A DNA stretch of 64,000 nt, taken from the NCBI RefSeq assembly GCF_000454065.1, contig NZ_KE695651.1, positions 80,942 through 144,941 on the forward strand, read 5' to 3'. Below are positions 8,252 to 17,140 of the stretch, in pieces. Numbering within the stretch: position 1 is the stretch's first letter; the number at the start of each line of letters is the position of its first letter. Under the pieces are notes generated by a model that worked only from the letters and a program-made list of their open reading frames with translations, was not told the DNA's origin and did no database searches. A program made the position numbers and the translations under genes. This DNA is from Brevibacillus thermoruber 423. GTDB taxonomy: Bacteria > Bacillota > Bacilli > Brevibacillales > Brevibacillaceae.

Positions 8252-9367
8252 TCAGACCAGCGCTTTACGCTGCTTGAAGTTGGTGTCGGGATAGTAGGTG
8301 TTGGCAACCAGCAGATTGGGGCCGGCGCAGTTGACCGCCGGGCAGTGACAGTTGATGGTCTGGTTGAGCGGATGCTCCTGCCAGCGCTGAAACATCGTCT
8401 GCAGCCGGTCGGTCTGAATGTTGCCGAGCGGCTCCACGTCGCCGAAGTCGGTGACGATCACGTCGCCGGTGAAAATGTTGACGTTCAAGCGGTTCCGGCC
8501 GTCGGGGTCGTTGCGCACGGTGACGTTTTTCGCTTCCCGCAGGCGGCGAATCAGATCCCGGTCCGCTTCCAGCGGGCTGCAGGCGAAGAAGGGAAGCGTG
8601 CCGAACAGCATCCACACCTCTTCGTTGCGCACGTCCAGGAGCGAGTGAATCGCGCTGCGCAGTTCATCCAGTGTCAGCACCTGCAGATCGCGGGCAAAGT
8701 CGCTGGCGTACATCGGATGGACTTCGTGACGGCGGCAGCCCATCTCTTGAATCTGCTTGTGCAGGATGTCCATTTTCTTCCACGTCCGCGTGTTGAGCAT
8801 CGTCTCCGCAGAGACAAACACGCCGGCCTCCGCCAGTTTCCGCGCATTTTCCCCGATCAGGGCAAATTGCTGCTCCGCCTGTTTGAGTGAAACCGTACGC
8901 CCGCTTTTTGCGTAGACAATAGCAAGGAACTCCTCGGGCGTAGACCAGTTCCAGGAGATGTGCATCACGTCTATGTACGGCAGGATCTGTTCGTACCGGG
9001 AGAACGGCAGGGTCATGTTGGAGTTGATCTGCGTGCGCAGACCGCGGTCCGCCGCGTAGCGCAGGATCGGCAGAATCACCTCTCGCACGGTCCGTTCGCT
9101 GTACATCGGTTCCCCGCCTGTTATACTGAGAGTAAGCAGGTCTTCCGCTTCGTCCAGCCGGCGCAGAATCAGGTCGACGGGCAGAGCGGGATCGTCCTTG
9201 TAACGCAGCGTATCGCCGACGGCACAATGCTCGCAGCGGAGATTGCACAGATTGGTCACGGTCAATTCGACGCTGGTCAGCTTGTAAGCGGGCGGCGTCG
9301 CGTTGAAAAGCGGCTCCCATGGGTCGTGCCGCGGAGTCAGTGGTGTGGTTGGAACCATGCGGATCAT
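8252..9367 (-). CDS. yfkAB: YfkAB-type radical SAM protein with CxCxxxxC tail motif
   Basis: A 371-residue radical SAM enzyme. CNLRCEHC (about residue 41-48) is the CxxxCxxC motif that holds the SAM-cleaving 4Fe-4S cluster; SITGGEPMYS follows as the glycine-rich SAM contact. Near the C-terminus CHCPAVNC gives the CxCxxxxC motif that defines the YfkAB family, probably an auxiliary cluster. The reaction is not known for the family. The ATG at 9367 has GGAGG 7-8 bases upstream. It is transcribed away from the DUF1385 gene from a shared AT-rich region. Confidence 0.88.
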   Translation of the reverse strand: MIRMVPTTPLTPRHDPWEPLFNATPPAYKLTSVELTVTNLCNLRCEHCAVGDTLRYKDDPALPVDLILRRLDEAEDLLTLSITGGEPMYSERTVREVILPILRYAADRGLRTQINSNMTLPFSRYEQILPYIDVMHISWNWSTPEEFLAIVYAKSGRTVSLKQAEQQFALIGENARKLAEAGVFVSAETMLNTRTWKKMDILHKQIQEMGCRRHEVHPMYASDFARDLQVLTLDELRSAIHSLLDVRNEEVWMLFGTLPFFACSPLEADRDLIRRLREAKNVTVRNDPDGRNRLNVNIFTGDVIVTDFGDVEPLGNIQTDRLQTMFQRWQEHPLNQTINCHCPAVNCAGPNLLVANTYYPDTNFKQRKALV

Positions 9368-9401
9368 GGTGAGACCTCCTTCAATTACACACGTACATTC
9401 A

Positions 9402-9411
9402 TATAATTATA
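9402..9411. promoter_or_regulatory. Divergent -10 elements between yfkAB and the DUF1385 gene
   Basis: An AT-rich patch reads TATAAT on the plus strand (9402-9407) and TATAAT on the minus strand (9406-9411). The -35 boxes are poor on both sides, so assignment is tentative. Confidence 0.4.
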
Positions 9412-9445
9412 CTGACTAGGGAGCGGAAGGAGAATAGCGAACAAC

Positions 9446-10126
9446 ATGATAATGGGCATTTCTTTTGGACGCGGCGTCTTTTTTCACGACCGGAACGTGC
9501 TGGCCTGCGCAGAAGTGAAGGACGGCGTCATTCACCTCTGGGCGGAAAAAATCACCTTTCGGACCATCGGCAAAATGTGGCTTCGCATTTGTTTTTCCTT
9601 CCCCTGGCCGTATCAACTGCTGCATCTGGCGCTCGTCCTGTACGTGATCGCTGCGGCGGCGTTCCCGCGTCTGGCCGTGGTCGATCCGTGGTGGGCGGCC
9701 GTGTATGTGGCGGGATTTCACTTCATCTTCCCGCGGGAGCTGAAAAAATTTCACGGCGCGGAGCACAAGGTCTTCAGCTATCAGGGGGAAAAGCGGCTTG
9801 AGTCCTGGAAAGAGATTGCCAAGGCCGACATCGTCAATGCCGGCTGCTCCACCAACCTGGTGGTGTGGTTCTTCGCCGGATTTTTGCTGGCGCTGCCGTT
9901 TGCGGCGCTGCCCTGGTGCGTGGCGGCGGGCGTCGCGTGCCTGCTGGTCGGCGCGGCAGGAGACCGCCATCTGCGCAGGTACTGCCGCTTGATCTACAGC
10001 TTGTCGGCCTTTTTTCAACGTCATGTGACCACAAAAGAACCGGCCCGCCTGCACCTGGAGACAGCCATTCGCTCGTACCGCCTGTTTGAGCATATCCGCA
10101 GCAGCGAACAGCAGCGGGCGGCGTGA
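9446..10126 (+). CDS. DUF1385-family membrane protein
   Basis: A 226-residue protein with the hallmark motif KKFHGAEHKVFSYQG (about residues 100-115) of the DUF1385 family. Hydrophobic stretches near 57-75, 80-95 and 135-165 predict three or four membrane segments. No biochemical function is established for the family. AAGGAG lies 13 bases before the ATG at 9446 and 19 before the next ATG at 9452; the spacing is long, so the start is slightly uncertain. Confidence 0.8.
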   Translation: MIMGISFGRGVFFHDRNVLACAEVKDGVIHLWAEKITFRTIGKMWLRICFSFPWPYQLLHLALVLYVIAAAAFPRLAVVDPWWAAVYVAGFHFIFPRELKKFHGAEHKVFSYQGEKRLESWKEIAKADIVNAGCSTNLVVWFFAGFLLALPFAALPWCVAAGVACLLVGAAGDRHLRRYCRLIYSLSAFFQRHVTTKEPARLHLETAIRSYRLFEHIRSSEQQRAA

Positions 10127-10144
10127 CATGCGGCATGAAAACAA

Positions 10145-10171
10145 TGGCGTGTTCACGAACGCGCCTTTTTT
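10145..10171 (+). terminator. Terminator after the DUF1385 gene
   Basis: GGCGTGTT pairs with AACGCGCC (one G-T pair, 4-nt loop) and is followed by six T residues. Confidence 0.75.
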
Positions 10172-10208
10172 GCGAACAGATGTGGGGCAAGCAGCCCGAT
10201 CTGCCAAT

Positions 10209-10237
10209 AAAAAAAGCCGCCAAGACGCGGCTTTTGC
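10209..10237 (-). terminator. Terminator of the gamma-carbonic anhydrase-like gene
   Basis: On the minus strand AAAAGCCGC pairs with GCGGCTTTT and runs into further T residues just after the stop codon. Confidence 0.8.
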
Positions 10238-10240
10238 GAC

Positions 10241-10771
10241 TTACCGGCTGAGCGGCTGTTCCTCCAGCTTCCGGTAGATTTTCCCCTTGTCCACATAAGA
10301 CTGCCGGATACGGCGCAGCTCGCGGAAATCGTCTTCCGTCAGTTCCCGCTTCACCTTGGCGGGAGAGCCCACCACCAGGGTGCGGGGCGGCACCTTCATT
10401 CCCGGCGGAACCAGCGCGCCGGCGGCCACCATCGCTTCTTCGCCCACTTCCGCGCCGTCCATGACGATCGCGCCCATGCCGATCAGGGCACCGCGGCGGA
10501 TGATGCAGCTGTGCAGCACGACGTTGTGGCCGACCGTCACTTCGTCTTCCAGGATGAGCGGATTGCCGGGGCTTTGATGCAAGGTGCTGTTGTCCTGAAC
10601 GCTCACCCTGCGGCCGATGACGGTGGGAGCGATGTCGCCGCGGATGACGGTGTTGTACCAGATCGAGGTGTCTTCGCCGATGGTCACATCGCCGGAGATG
10701 ACCACGCCGCGGGCGATGAATGCGGATTCGTGAATTCGGGGAACGCTATTTTCAAATGGAAGCAGCAGCAT
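10241..10771 (-). CDS. Gamma-carbonic anhydrase-like hexapeptide-repeat protein
   Basis: A 176-residue left-handed beta-helix protein: repeated hexapeptides run through IARGVVISGDVTIGEDTSIW and on past residue 130, and a C-terminal helix follows. Histidines in TLHQSPG and TVGHNVVLHSC are placed as the zinc ligands of the CamH/YrdA/PaaY branch. Carbonic anhydrase or thioesterase activity is possible. The ATG at 10771 has AGGAGGG eight bases upstream; an ATG six codons earlier lacks a site. It starts only 14 bases after the HesB-like gene, so the two form an operon. Confidence 0.85.
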   Translation of the reverse strand: MLLLPFENSVPRIHESAFIARGVVISGDVTIGEDTSIWYNTVIRGDIAPTVIGRRVSVQDNSTLHQSPGNPLILEDEVTVGHNVVLHSCIIRRGALIGMGAIVMDGAEVGEEAMVAAGALVPPGMKVPPRTLVVGSPAKVKRELTEDDFRELRRIRQSYVDKGKIYRKLEEQPLSR

Positions 10772-10785
10772 GAAAATCCCTCCTG

Positions 10786-11094
10786 TCAATGAGATAGCGG
10801 GCAGCCGGTCTGCGGCGGACGGGAATGCGCGAGGGAAAAACGGCCGGTCACCGGGTCGAAGTCCACGACGATCCCGTTTAGCAGCTCCTTCTCTTCGTCG
10901 CGGTAAAACAGACGGATGCCGGTCACGTCGACCGATTTGTCCAAGCGACCCGCCTCCGTGATGGCGATGCTGTACGCAAGACTGCCGCAGCCCGACGTCG
11001 TCGCGATGATTTTGATGCCCAGCCGGTCGGCGTCCCGCTCTTCCGCAATCAACGCGGACAGACGGGCGGTAGCGGTCGGGGTAATGGTGATCAC
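10786..11094 (-). CDS. HesB/IscA-like iron-sulfur biogenesis family protein
   Basis: A 102-residue protein of the HesB-like fold (PF01521 type): ITITPTATARLSALI at the N-terminus, then ATTSGCGSLAYSIAI and GRLDKSVDVTGIRLFY. Only SGCG and a late GC supply cysteines; the paired C-terminal CxC of classical IscA is absent, so it may not carry clusters as IscA does. I chose the GTG at 11094 because AAAGGAGGG lies five bases upstream; the in-frame ATG at 11118 places that site inside the coding region. First gene of a two-gene operon with the carbonic anhydrase-like protein. Confidence 0.78.
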   Translation of the reverse strand: MITITPTATARLSALIAEERDADRLGIKIIATTSGCGSLAYSIAITEAGRLDKSVDVTGIRLFYRDEEKELLNGIVVDFDPVTGRFSLAHSRPPQTGCPLSH

Positions 11095-11172
11095 GCTCAG
11101 CCCTCCTTTGTCCCCCATTGTACTACAGGCGGGTCATGTTAACAATTTGCCACGTTTGCCATTAGATTCGGG

Positions 11173-11201
11173 TTGACCGATCTTGCGGCATGTGCTAAAT
11201 T
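11173..11201 (+). promoter_or_regulatory. Promoter of rnpB
   Basis: TTGACC, 17 bp, TAAATT with TG one base before the -10, placed about 24 bases before the RNase P RNA. Confidence 0.7.
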
Positions 11202-11223
11202 AAATGATACTGATTCGGTAATG

Positions 11224-11624
11224 GCAAGGAATGCGGGTAGTCGCTGCCGCGGCCGTTTTCGGTCGGCGGTAGAGGAAAGTCCAGGCTCGCCCAGGCTGAG
11301 ATGCCTGGAGTGTTCGTACCTGGTGCAAACCAGGGCAGTGAGGCTTCGGCTTCGCTGACGGCGCGGAAAGGGTTCTCCCTGAGACCCGAGTACGCTGAAA
11401 GTGCCACAGAAACGGAGCTTCCCTGGCGACAGGGGAGATGGAACGCGGTAAACCCTGCGAGCGAGAAACCCAAATTTGGTAGGGGAACCGTCCCGAAGGA
11501 AATGAACGGAGGGACGGATGGCGGCCTCGGCTGCCATAGATAGATGACTACCGCTCTTGGTGCGAGGGGAACAGCCCCGCTTGCAGCACGGGAGACACAG
11601 AACCTGGCTTACAGCATTCCTTGC
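11224..11624 (+). ncRNA. rnpB: RNase P RNA
   Basis: The catalytic RNA that trims the 5' leader from pre-tRNAs. The universally conserved GAGGAAAGTCC is present near 11271-11281, and ACAGAACCTGGCTTACAG near the 3' end. The two ends pair: CAAGGAATGC at 11225-11234 with GCATTCCTTG at 11614-11623 (helix P1). The length of about 400 nt fits the Bacillus class. It has its own promoter and terminator. Exact termini are estimates from helix P1. Confidence 0.95.
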
Positions 11625-11639
11625 TATCACGACGCACGC

Positions 11640-11671
11640 AAAAACCGTCTGGCTTCCAGACGGTTTTTTTC
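11640..11671 (+). terminator. Terminator of rnpB
   Basis: AAAACCGTCTGG pairs with CCAGACGGTTTT across CTT, followed by a T run. Confidence 0.9.
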
Positions 11672-12036
11672 ATTCTCCGCATCCCCCGCATCAGAGAATA
11701 CCGTGCTGCGGGAACCTCCCGCCCGCATCCGTCCGCGTCCGTGCCTGCCGGTACTGCCGGCCGACAGGAGCGGACGTTCCCGCCCATCCTTTCTCCACCC
11801 AGCATATTCGATGAACAGGGCGAATAAAAAACAGTGGATGGGGAAGGCGGCTCACTCTTTGGAAGCGTTCACCTGCTCCCGACGGAATATCCGAAACGCA
11901 TCCTCCCGGTTCGACAGGCACCCGAGCAGGGGGGAGGACAAGCGGACAGCCTGACGGCTCTTGTCGGAAAAACAGGCGGTCAAACGGGCGTACTAGCACA
12001 AGCCCTCCCCCATAGGGTTTAGGAGGAGGTGATTTC
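11672..12036. other. Gene-poor stretch between rnpB and the Lys/Pro/Ala-tailed gene
   Basis: Several open frames exist on both strands, but none has a convincing start site or protein signature. I see no structured RNA. The only clear element is the strong AGGAGGAGGTG ribosome binding site at 12021-12031. Confidence 0.4.
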
Positions 12037-12624
12037 TTGGATCACGAACGCTTTTTCCGAAACATGATCGAACAGGCGGAACAGGTGTGGAGCAGGGTGG
12101 TGTCCTCTCCGCGCCGCAAGGTTGTCTACACGGTCAACGGCGTCGACTACACCCCCCTTCCGGACCGGTTTAACACTCGACGCAAAATTGCCCGGTATTT
12201 TCGTCGGTTTTGGGGGAAACGGCTGACGCGGGTGATGGTGTGCAATCTGAACCTGCGCCTCGTCAAAGGCAAACTGTGTGTGCCGGCAGGGGACGTGCCT
12301 CCGCTCCCAACCATGGTCCAATCGCTGCGCATTGTGCGAAATCGCCCCAATCAAAAAGTGATCCGGGCCGTTCTCACCGGTGGCGCCACCCGCGTTCGCA
12401 TCGATTACCGGTTAGTCCGCACAGGGCCGTCCAGCCCCTTTTCCATCGCCAAACGCACGGCCCGAGAGTTCGATATCCGATACCGCTCCTGTCCGGCGAA
12501 GCCAGCGGCAGCTGCCAAGCCAACCATCAAACCAGCGGCCAAGCCAACCATCAAACCGGCCGCCAAACTGGCCGCGAAGCCGACCGCCGTCAGGAAGAAA
12601 AGGAAGCTCCTCAAGACCCCGTAA
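12037..12624 (+). CDS. Protein of unknown function with Lys/Pro/Ala-rich C-terminal tail (possibly IseA-like)
   Basis: A 195-residue protein from a TTG start with AGGAGGAGGTG six bases upstream. Residues 1-150 form a basic domain; RKVVYTVNGVDYTPLPDRF followed by NTRRKIARYFRRFWGKR loosely resembles the IseA/YoeB inhibitors of cell-wall DL-endopeptidases, but no signal peptide is seen, so this is only a suggestion. Residues 155-195 are a low-complexity cationic tail containing AAKPTIKP twice and ending in basic residues. The tail is encoded by a 24-bp tandem repeat (12514-12561). Such tails can bind DNA or anionic polymers. The terminator stem overlaps the last codons. Confidence 0.65.
   Translation: MDHERFFRNMIEQAEQVWSRVVSSPRRKVVYTVNGVDYTPLPDRFNTRRKIARYFRRFWGKRLTRVMVCNLNLRLVKGKLCVPAGDVPPLPTMVQSLRIVRNRPNQKVIRAVLTGGATRVRIDYRLVRTGPSSPFSIAKRTAREFDIRYRSCPAKPAAAAKPTIKPAAKPTIKPAAKLAAKPTAVRKKRKLLKTP
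12514..12561 (+). repeat. 24-bp tandem repeat inside the coding tail
   Basis: Two adjacent 24-bp units each begin GCCAAGCCAACCATCAAACC and encode AKPTIKPA. They keep the frame and probably arose by slippage. Confidence 0.8.
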
Positions 12625-12647
12625 GGCTGGGGTCGAGGAGCTTTTTT
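12604..12647 (+). terminator. Terminator overlapping the 3' end of the coding region
   Basis: AAGCTCCTC then GACCCC pair with GGGGTC then GAGGAGCTT, followed by a T run. The 5' arm lies within the last codons of the preceding gene. Confidence 0.85.
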
Positions 12648-12651
12648 CCCG

Positions 12652-14499
12652 TCAGGACCGGATCGTGACGTGATACGCCCGCATCCACACATCCATTTGA
12701 GCCAGGTAGGCAAACAGTTGGGGAGTGCTCATCAACTGGCCGAAAAACGGAACGTCCGAGGCTTTCGCGTCCGCCAGGGCCAGCCGGCGGACCGCTGCCG
12801 TGTCAATCAGCCGGTGCAGGGGAGAGGAGGAATCGTCCAGAATCTCCAGGAGCCAGGAGCGGGTCGCTTCCGTGTACGCGGGATTATGCGTCTTCGGATA
12901 GGGGCTTTTTTTGCGGTACAGGACGTCGTCGGGCACGATGCCCTCCAGTGCCTTGCGCAGGATGCCCTTTTCGCGGCTGCCCCACATTTTCAGCGACCAG
13001 GGGATGTTCCAGACGTATTCCACCAGCCGGTGGTCGCAAAACGGCACACGGGCCTCCAGGCTGGCCGCCATGCTCATCCGGTCCTTGCGATCCAGCAGGG
13101 TGTTCATGAACCAGGTGAGGTTTAGGTAAAACATTTCGCGGCGGCGTGCCTCCAGCGGACTTTCGCCGGGCAGATGCGGCACCTCGTCGAGCGTCTCCTC
13201 GTACCGCTGCGCCGCGTATTCCTCCGGCTTCACCCACTCCCGCAGTTCGGGCGAAAGCCAGGCGGCCCGCTGTTCGATGGCCCGCGACCAGGGGAACGTG
13301 CGGGCGTGGAGCAGCTCTTCGCGGTGGAACCAGGGATAGCCGCCAAACACTTCGTCCGCGCACTCCCCGGACAGGACCACCGTCGTTTCCTTTTTGATCT
13401 CGCGGCAAAACAGGTAGAGAGACGCGTCGACGTCCGCCATGCCGGGCAGATCGCGGGCGTACGTGGCGGTGCGCAGGGCATCCACCAGCTCGGGCGTGTC
13501 AAACTCGATCGCATGGTGAACGGTGCCAAAGAAAGAGGAGACCCTCTGCACGTACGGGGCGTCGGCGTTGGGCTGGAAGGCGTTCGCCTGGAAGTGGCGA
13601 TCGTTGTCCACGTAGTCGATGGAATAGGTATGCAGCGGTCCCCGCCCGTCGCGCCGGAACGCCTCGGCCGCGATCGCGGTGATGGCGCTGGAGTCCAGCC
13701 CGCCGGAGAGAAGCGTGGCGACCGGGACGTCCGCGACCAACTGCCGCTGGATCGAATCGATCAAGAGCTCCCGGACGGTTTTGGCGGTCCGCTCCGCGTC
13801 GTCGGTGTGGGGGCGGCTCTCCACCTGCCAGTATCGCTTGATGGCGAAGCGCTCGCGCGTGACGGTCAGGTGGCAGCCGGGCCGCAGTTCGAAGACGTCG
13901 TGAAAGACGCCGTGTCCGGGTGTCCGGGCCGGTCCGAGGGCAAAGATTTCGGCGATCCCTTCCCGGGACAGGACCGGTTCTACAGCCGGATGGGCCAGCA
14001 GCGCCTTCAGCTCGGACCCGAACAGAAACGAGCTGCCCCGTCTGGCGTAAAAGAGCGGCTTTACCCCCATGCGGTCGCGGGCCAGAAACAGGGATTGCTC
14101 CCGTTCGTTCCAGACCGCGAAGGCAAAGATGCCGTTCAGCTTGCGGACGCACTCGCTGCCCCATTCGATGTAGGAGGCGAGCAGCACTTCCGTATCCGAG
14201 TGGGAGTGAAACGCGTGGCCTCTCACCAGCAGTTCCCGGCGAAGATCCTCCGTGTTGTACAGTTCTCCGTTGTATATCAGGGTATAGGCGTGTCCGCCCA
14301 GTTCGCGCGTCATCGGTTGATGGCCGCCCGCAGGATCAACGACGCACAGCCGTCGGTGTCCGAATGCGACCCGCGGCGACAGCCAGTACCCCTCGTCGTC
14401 AGGTCCCCGTCTGGTCAGCGTCTGTGTCATGGCTTCAATCGTGGCTCTCTCCTGGGAAAGGTCTTTTTCCCAGTCAACCCATCCGGTAATTCCGCACAT
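12652..14499 (-). CDS. Glutamine-dependent asparagine synthetase (AsnB/AsnO type)
   Basis: A 615-residue enzyme that makes asparagine from aspartate, ATP and glutamine. MCGITGW puts the catalytic Cys2 directly after the start, as required for the N-terminal glutaminase. RRGPDDEG and YNGELYN are glutaminase-domain motifs (about 1-200). VATLLSGGLDSSAI is the ATP-binding loop of the synthetase domain (about 230-600), and SGECADEVFGGYPW follows. The length is close to Bacillus AsnO (YisO), the sporulation-linked paralogue, but the subtype is an inference. The ATG has AAGGG ten bases upstream. It diverges from the LytS-type kinase gene. Confidence 0.9.
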   Translation of the reverse strand: MCGITGWVDWEKDLSQERATIEAMTQTLTRRGPDDEGYWLSPRVAFGHRRLCVVDPAGGHQPMTRELGGHAYTLIYNGELYNTEDLRRELLVRGHAFHSHSDTEVLLASYIEWGSECVRKLNGIFAFAVWNEREQSLFLARDRMGVKPLFYARRGSSFLFGSELKALLAHPAVEPVLSREGIAEIFALGPARTPGHGVFHDVFELRPGCHLTVTRERFAIKRYWQVESRPHTDDAERTAKTVRELLIDSIQRQLVADVPVATLLSGGLDSSAITAIAAEAFRRDGRGPLHTYSIDYVDNDRHFQANAFQPNADAPYVQRVSSFFGTVHHAIEFDTPELVDALRTATYARDLPGMADVDASLYLFCREIKKETTVVLSGECADEVFGGYPWFHREELLHARTFPWSRAIEQRAAWLSPELREWVKPEEYAAQRYEETLDEVPHLPGESPLEARRREMFYLNLTWFMNTLLDRKDRMSMAASLEARVPFCDHRLVEYVWNIPWSLKMWGSREKGILRKALEGIVPDDVLYRKKSPYPKTHNPAYTEATRSWLLEILDDSSSPLHRLIDTAAVRRLALADAKASDVPFFGQLMSTPQLFAYLAQMDVWMRAYHVTIRS

Positions 14500-14637
14500 T
14501 ATCGATCACCCTTCCCGCATGAAGCGTTGCACATCCAGGGTATGCAGGGCGCCCAGTCGAGTTGTCTGTCCAGCAGGGAAAGCGAAAGAGAAAGCGGAAT
14601 TGTTAACAGACGGAACGAGTTGCGGAGGGATGGCGCA

Positions 14638-16389
14638 GTGGAACAGTTGACGCTGTTGTTGATCGAGCGCATGGGGATTCTGCTTACGCTCGCCTTTATT
14701 CTGACGCGCATCCCGCTGTTTCGCCAACTGTTGGACCGGGACGTTCACCTCGGGACGTCGATCGCGTATTCGCTGCTGTTTGGCCTGTTCGGGATGGCCG
14801 GCACCTATGCGGGCGTGGTGGTGCGAAAGGAGGCGTACCTCCCCGCTTTCTGGATTTTTTCGCTGCAGCCCCATGAAGCGATCGCCAACTCCACCCTGGT
14901 GGGCGTGGTGATCGGCGGGCTGTTGGGCGGGCCGCTGGTGGGGCTGGGAGCAGGCTTGATCGCCGGGGCTCATCTGTACAGCCTGGGCGGATTTGCCGCC
15001 TGGCCGGCGGGGCTTTCCGTGCCGATCACCGGGCTCTTCGCCGGCTACGTGGCGCGCTTTTTTTCCCAGGAGCGGGTGATCTCCCCCGCCAAGGCGCTGT
15101 TTATCGGCATGTTCGCCCCCATCATCCAAATGTCGCTGCTGCTGATTTTCGCCCACCCTCCCGAGCTGGTCCGGACCGTCGTCAACCTGATCGGCATTCC
15201 CATGGTGCTGACCAACAGCATCTCCATCGCCATTTTTACCACGATGATCCACGTCGCCCTGAAAGAGGAGGAGCGCTCCGCCGCGACGGAAGCGGAGCGG
15301 GCCTTTACCATCGCCGAGCGGATCCTGCCGCATCTCAAGCAGGGCTTGACGCCGCAGACGGCCCAAGCCGCCGCCCAGCTCCTGCTGCGGGAAGCGAAGG
15401 CGGCGGCGGTGGCGGTCACCGACCGGGAGCGCCTGCTCGCCCACGTCGGGGCCGGCGCGGATCACCACCTGCCCGGCGAGCCGGTGGGGAGCGATCTGGA
15501 CCGGCGGGCGATGGTCAGCGGCGGCATCGAGACGGGGCTTACCCGGGAGAGCGTCTCCTGCGAGCGAAAGCACTGTCCGCTGCACGCGGCAGTGGTGGTG
15601 CCGATCCGGGAAGGGGACAGCGTGGTCGGGCTGATCAAGCTGTATTTCCGCCGTCCCCAACAGATCGGCAAGGTGCAGGAAGCCCTGGCCAAGGGGCTGG
15701 GCAACCTGCTGTCCAACCAGCTCACGCTGACGCTGGCCGAGAAAATGAAGGGGCTGATGAAGGACGCGGAGCTGCGGATGCTGCAGGCGCAAATACAGCC
15801 GCACTTTCTGTTCAACACGCTCAATTCCATCGTCACCCTGATCCGGATCAATCCCGATCTGGCGCGGCACATGACGATCCAGCTCGGCGTGTTCATGCGC
15901 CTCAACCTGAAGCTGACCGCAAGTCCCCTGGTCACCGTCGGGCAGGAGCTGAACCACCTGAACGCGTATCTGGAGATCATCAACATTCGCTTTGCGGAAC
16001 AGTTTGTCGTCCGCTGCGAGGCGGACGCCGGCGTCGAAGAAGCGCTGATCCCGCCGGGGACGCTGCAGCCGCTGGTGGAGAACAGCATCCATCACGGCCT
16101 GCGGGGCAAGCCCAACGGCGGGGAGATCGAGGTGAGCGTGAAGCGGGACGGAGGACGGGTGGCCGTGGTCATCGAAGACAACGGCGCGGGCATCCCCGCG
16201 TCCATCCTGGACAAGCTGGGCGCGATGCCGCTGGAGAGCCGCGACGGAAACGGGATCGGCGTCTACAACGTCAACCAGCGGCTGGTCAGCCTGCTCGGCC
16301 CGTCCGCCCGTCTGCGCTTCGCCAACAAACCGGAGGGCGGCTGCCGGATCACCTTTTTCATACCTCACAGAGGAGGAGAGGATGCCTGA
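14638..16389 (+). CDS. LytS-family sensor histidine kinase
   Basis: A 583-residue kinase. Residues 1-190 hold five or six hydrophobic segments with the 5TM-LYT pattern (LIERMGILLTLAFILTRIPLF matches the LytS opening). A GAF-like segment spans about 220-370. The LytS/YehU-type kinase core follows, with AQIQPHFLFNTLNS (phospho-acceptor H389), the N box PLVENSIHHGL, and DNGAGI and GIGVYNVNQRL for ATP binding. The frame is open far upstream, but GTG 14638 has GGAGGGA seven bases before it and yields the expected N-terminus. It overlaps the response regulator gene by one base. LytS-type sensors respond to small metabolites such as pyruvate, or to membrane state; the gene order suggests acetate or pyruvate sensing. 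Confidence 0.88.
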   Translation: MEQLTLLLIERMGILLTLAFILTRIPLFRQLLDRDVHLGTSIAYSLLFGLFGMAGTYAGVVVRKEAYLPAFWIFSLQPHEAIANSTLVGVVIGGLLGGPLVGLGAGLIAGAHLYSLGGFAAWPAGLSVPITGLFAGYVARFFSQERVISPAKALFIGMFAPIIQMSLLLIFAHPPELVRTVVNLIGIPMVLTNSISIAIFTTMIHVALKEEERSAATEAERAFTIAERILPHLKQGLTPQTAQAAAQLLLREAKAAAVAVTDRERLLAHVGAGADHHLPGEPVGSDLDRRAMVSGGIETGLTRESVSCERKHCPLHAAVVVPIREGDSVVGLIKLYFRRPQQIGKVQEALAKGLGNLLSNQLTLTLAEKMKGLMKDAELRMLQAQIQPHFLFNTLNSIVTLIRINPDLARHMTIQLGVFMRLNLKLTASPLVTVGQELNHLNAYLEIINIRFAEQFVVRCEADAGVEEALIPPGTLQPLVENSIHHGLRGKPNGGEIEVSVKRDGGRVAVVIEDNGAGIPASILDKLGAMPLESRDGNGIGVYNVNQRLVSLLGPSARLRFANKPEGGCRITFFIPHRGGEDA

Positions 16390-17114
16390 TGCGCATTCGC
16401 GTCATGATTGCCGAAGACGAACACCTGGCCCGGGAAGAGCTGGCCTACCTGCTGCAGCAGGAAAGCGACGTGGAACTCCTGCCCTGTGCCGCCAACGGCA
16501 GGGAACTGCTGCGCCTGGTGGAGGAGCACAACCCCGACGTGGTGTTTCTGGACATCAAAATGCCGGAACTGGAGGGGGACCAGGCGGCGCGCATGCTGGC
16601 GGCGCGCAAGGATCGGCCGCTGCTGGTCTTCTCAACCGCCCATGAGGACTACGCGGTGGAAGCGTTCAAGCTGAATGCCGTCGATTACCTGCTGAAGCCG
16701 ACGGAACCCCACCGCCTGCGGGAAACGCTGCAGCGCGTGCGCAAGCGGCTCGCCGAAACGCCTGTGCCTCACGCGGGAAAAGTCTCCAAGCTGATCGTGG
16801 AAGAGAACAACCGGCTGGTGGTGATCGACCCGGCCGCCGTCATGTACGCCGTCCGGGACGACCGGGTGGTGCAGATCTGCACGGAGACGGAGGTGTACAC
16901 CACCCGAATGACCCTGCAGCAGTTGGAGGAGAAGCTTCAAGCCCATTCCTTTTTCCGCACGCACAAGAGCTACCTGGTCAACCTGCAGTACGTCAGCGAG
17001 CTGGAACCGTGGTTCAACGGGGCGTACAACCTGATTCTGAAAGGGCCGAAAAAAGTGCGCGTACCCGTCTCCCGCACGGCTGCCAAAGACCTGCTGAAGC
17101 GGCTAGAAGGGTAA
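16389..17114 (+). CDS. LytTR-type response regulator
   Basis: A 241-residue protein. The receiver domain (1-120) shows acidic E9/D10, phospho-acceptor D55 (VVFLDIKMPE) and K103 (DYLLKPTE). The LytTR DNA-binding domain (about 135-240) shows VMYAVRDDRVVQICT and FFRTHKSYLVNLQYV. It is coupled to the kinase gene by a one-base TGATG overlap, with AGAGGAGGAGAGG upstream. It probably binds the 21-bp-phased direct repeat located 27 bases after its own stop codon and activates the DUF485-symporter genes; that target is an inference from position and spacing. Confidence 0.9.
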   Translation: MRIRVMIAEDEHLAREELAYLLQQESDVELLPCAANGRELLRLVEEHNPDVVFLDIKMPELEGDQAARMLAARKDRPLLVFSTAHEDYAVEAFKLNAVDYLLKPTEPHRLRETLQRVRKRLAETPVPHAGKVSKLIVEENNRLVVIDPAAVMYAVRDDRVVQICTETEVYTTRMTLQQLEEKLQAHSFFRTHKSYLVNLQYVSELEPWFNGAYNLILKGPKKVRVPVSRTAAKDLLKRLEG

Positions 17115-17140
17115 ATGTTTCCCTGCGCTGATTCCTCGTT

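Noticed and set aside
13174-14637. An N-terminal extension of the LytS-type kinase by 488 codons
   Set aside because: The frame is open, but it is antisense to asnB. The GTG at 14638 has a proper ribosome binding site and gives the normal LytS N-terminus.
14506-16368. A 620-codon minus-strand frame
   Set aside because: Antisense to the kinase gene, with low-complexity Gln/Arg/His-rich translation and no recognisable domain.
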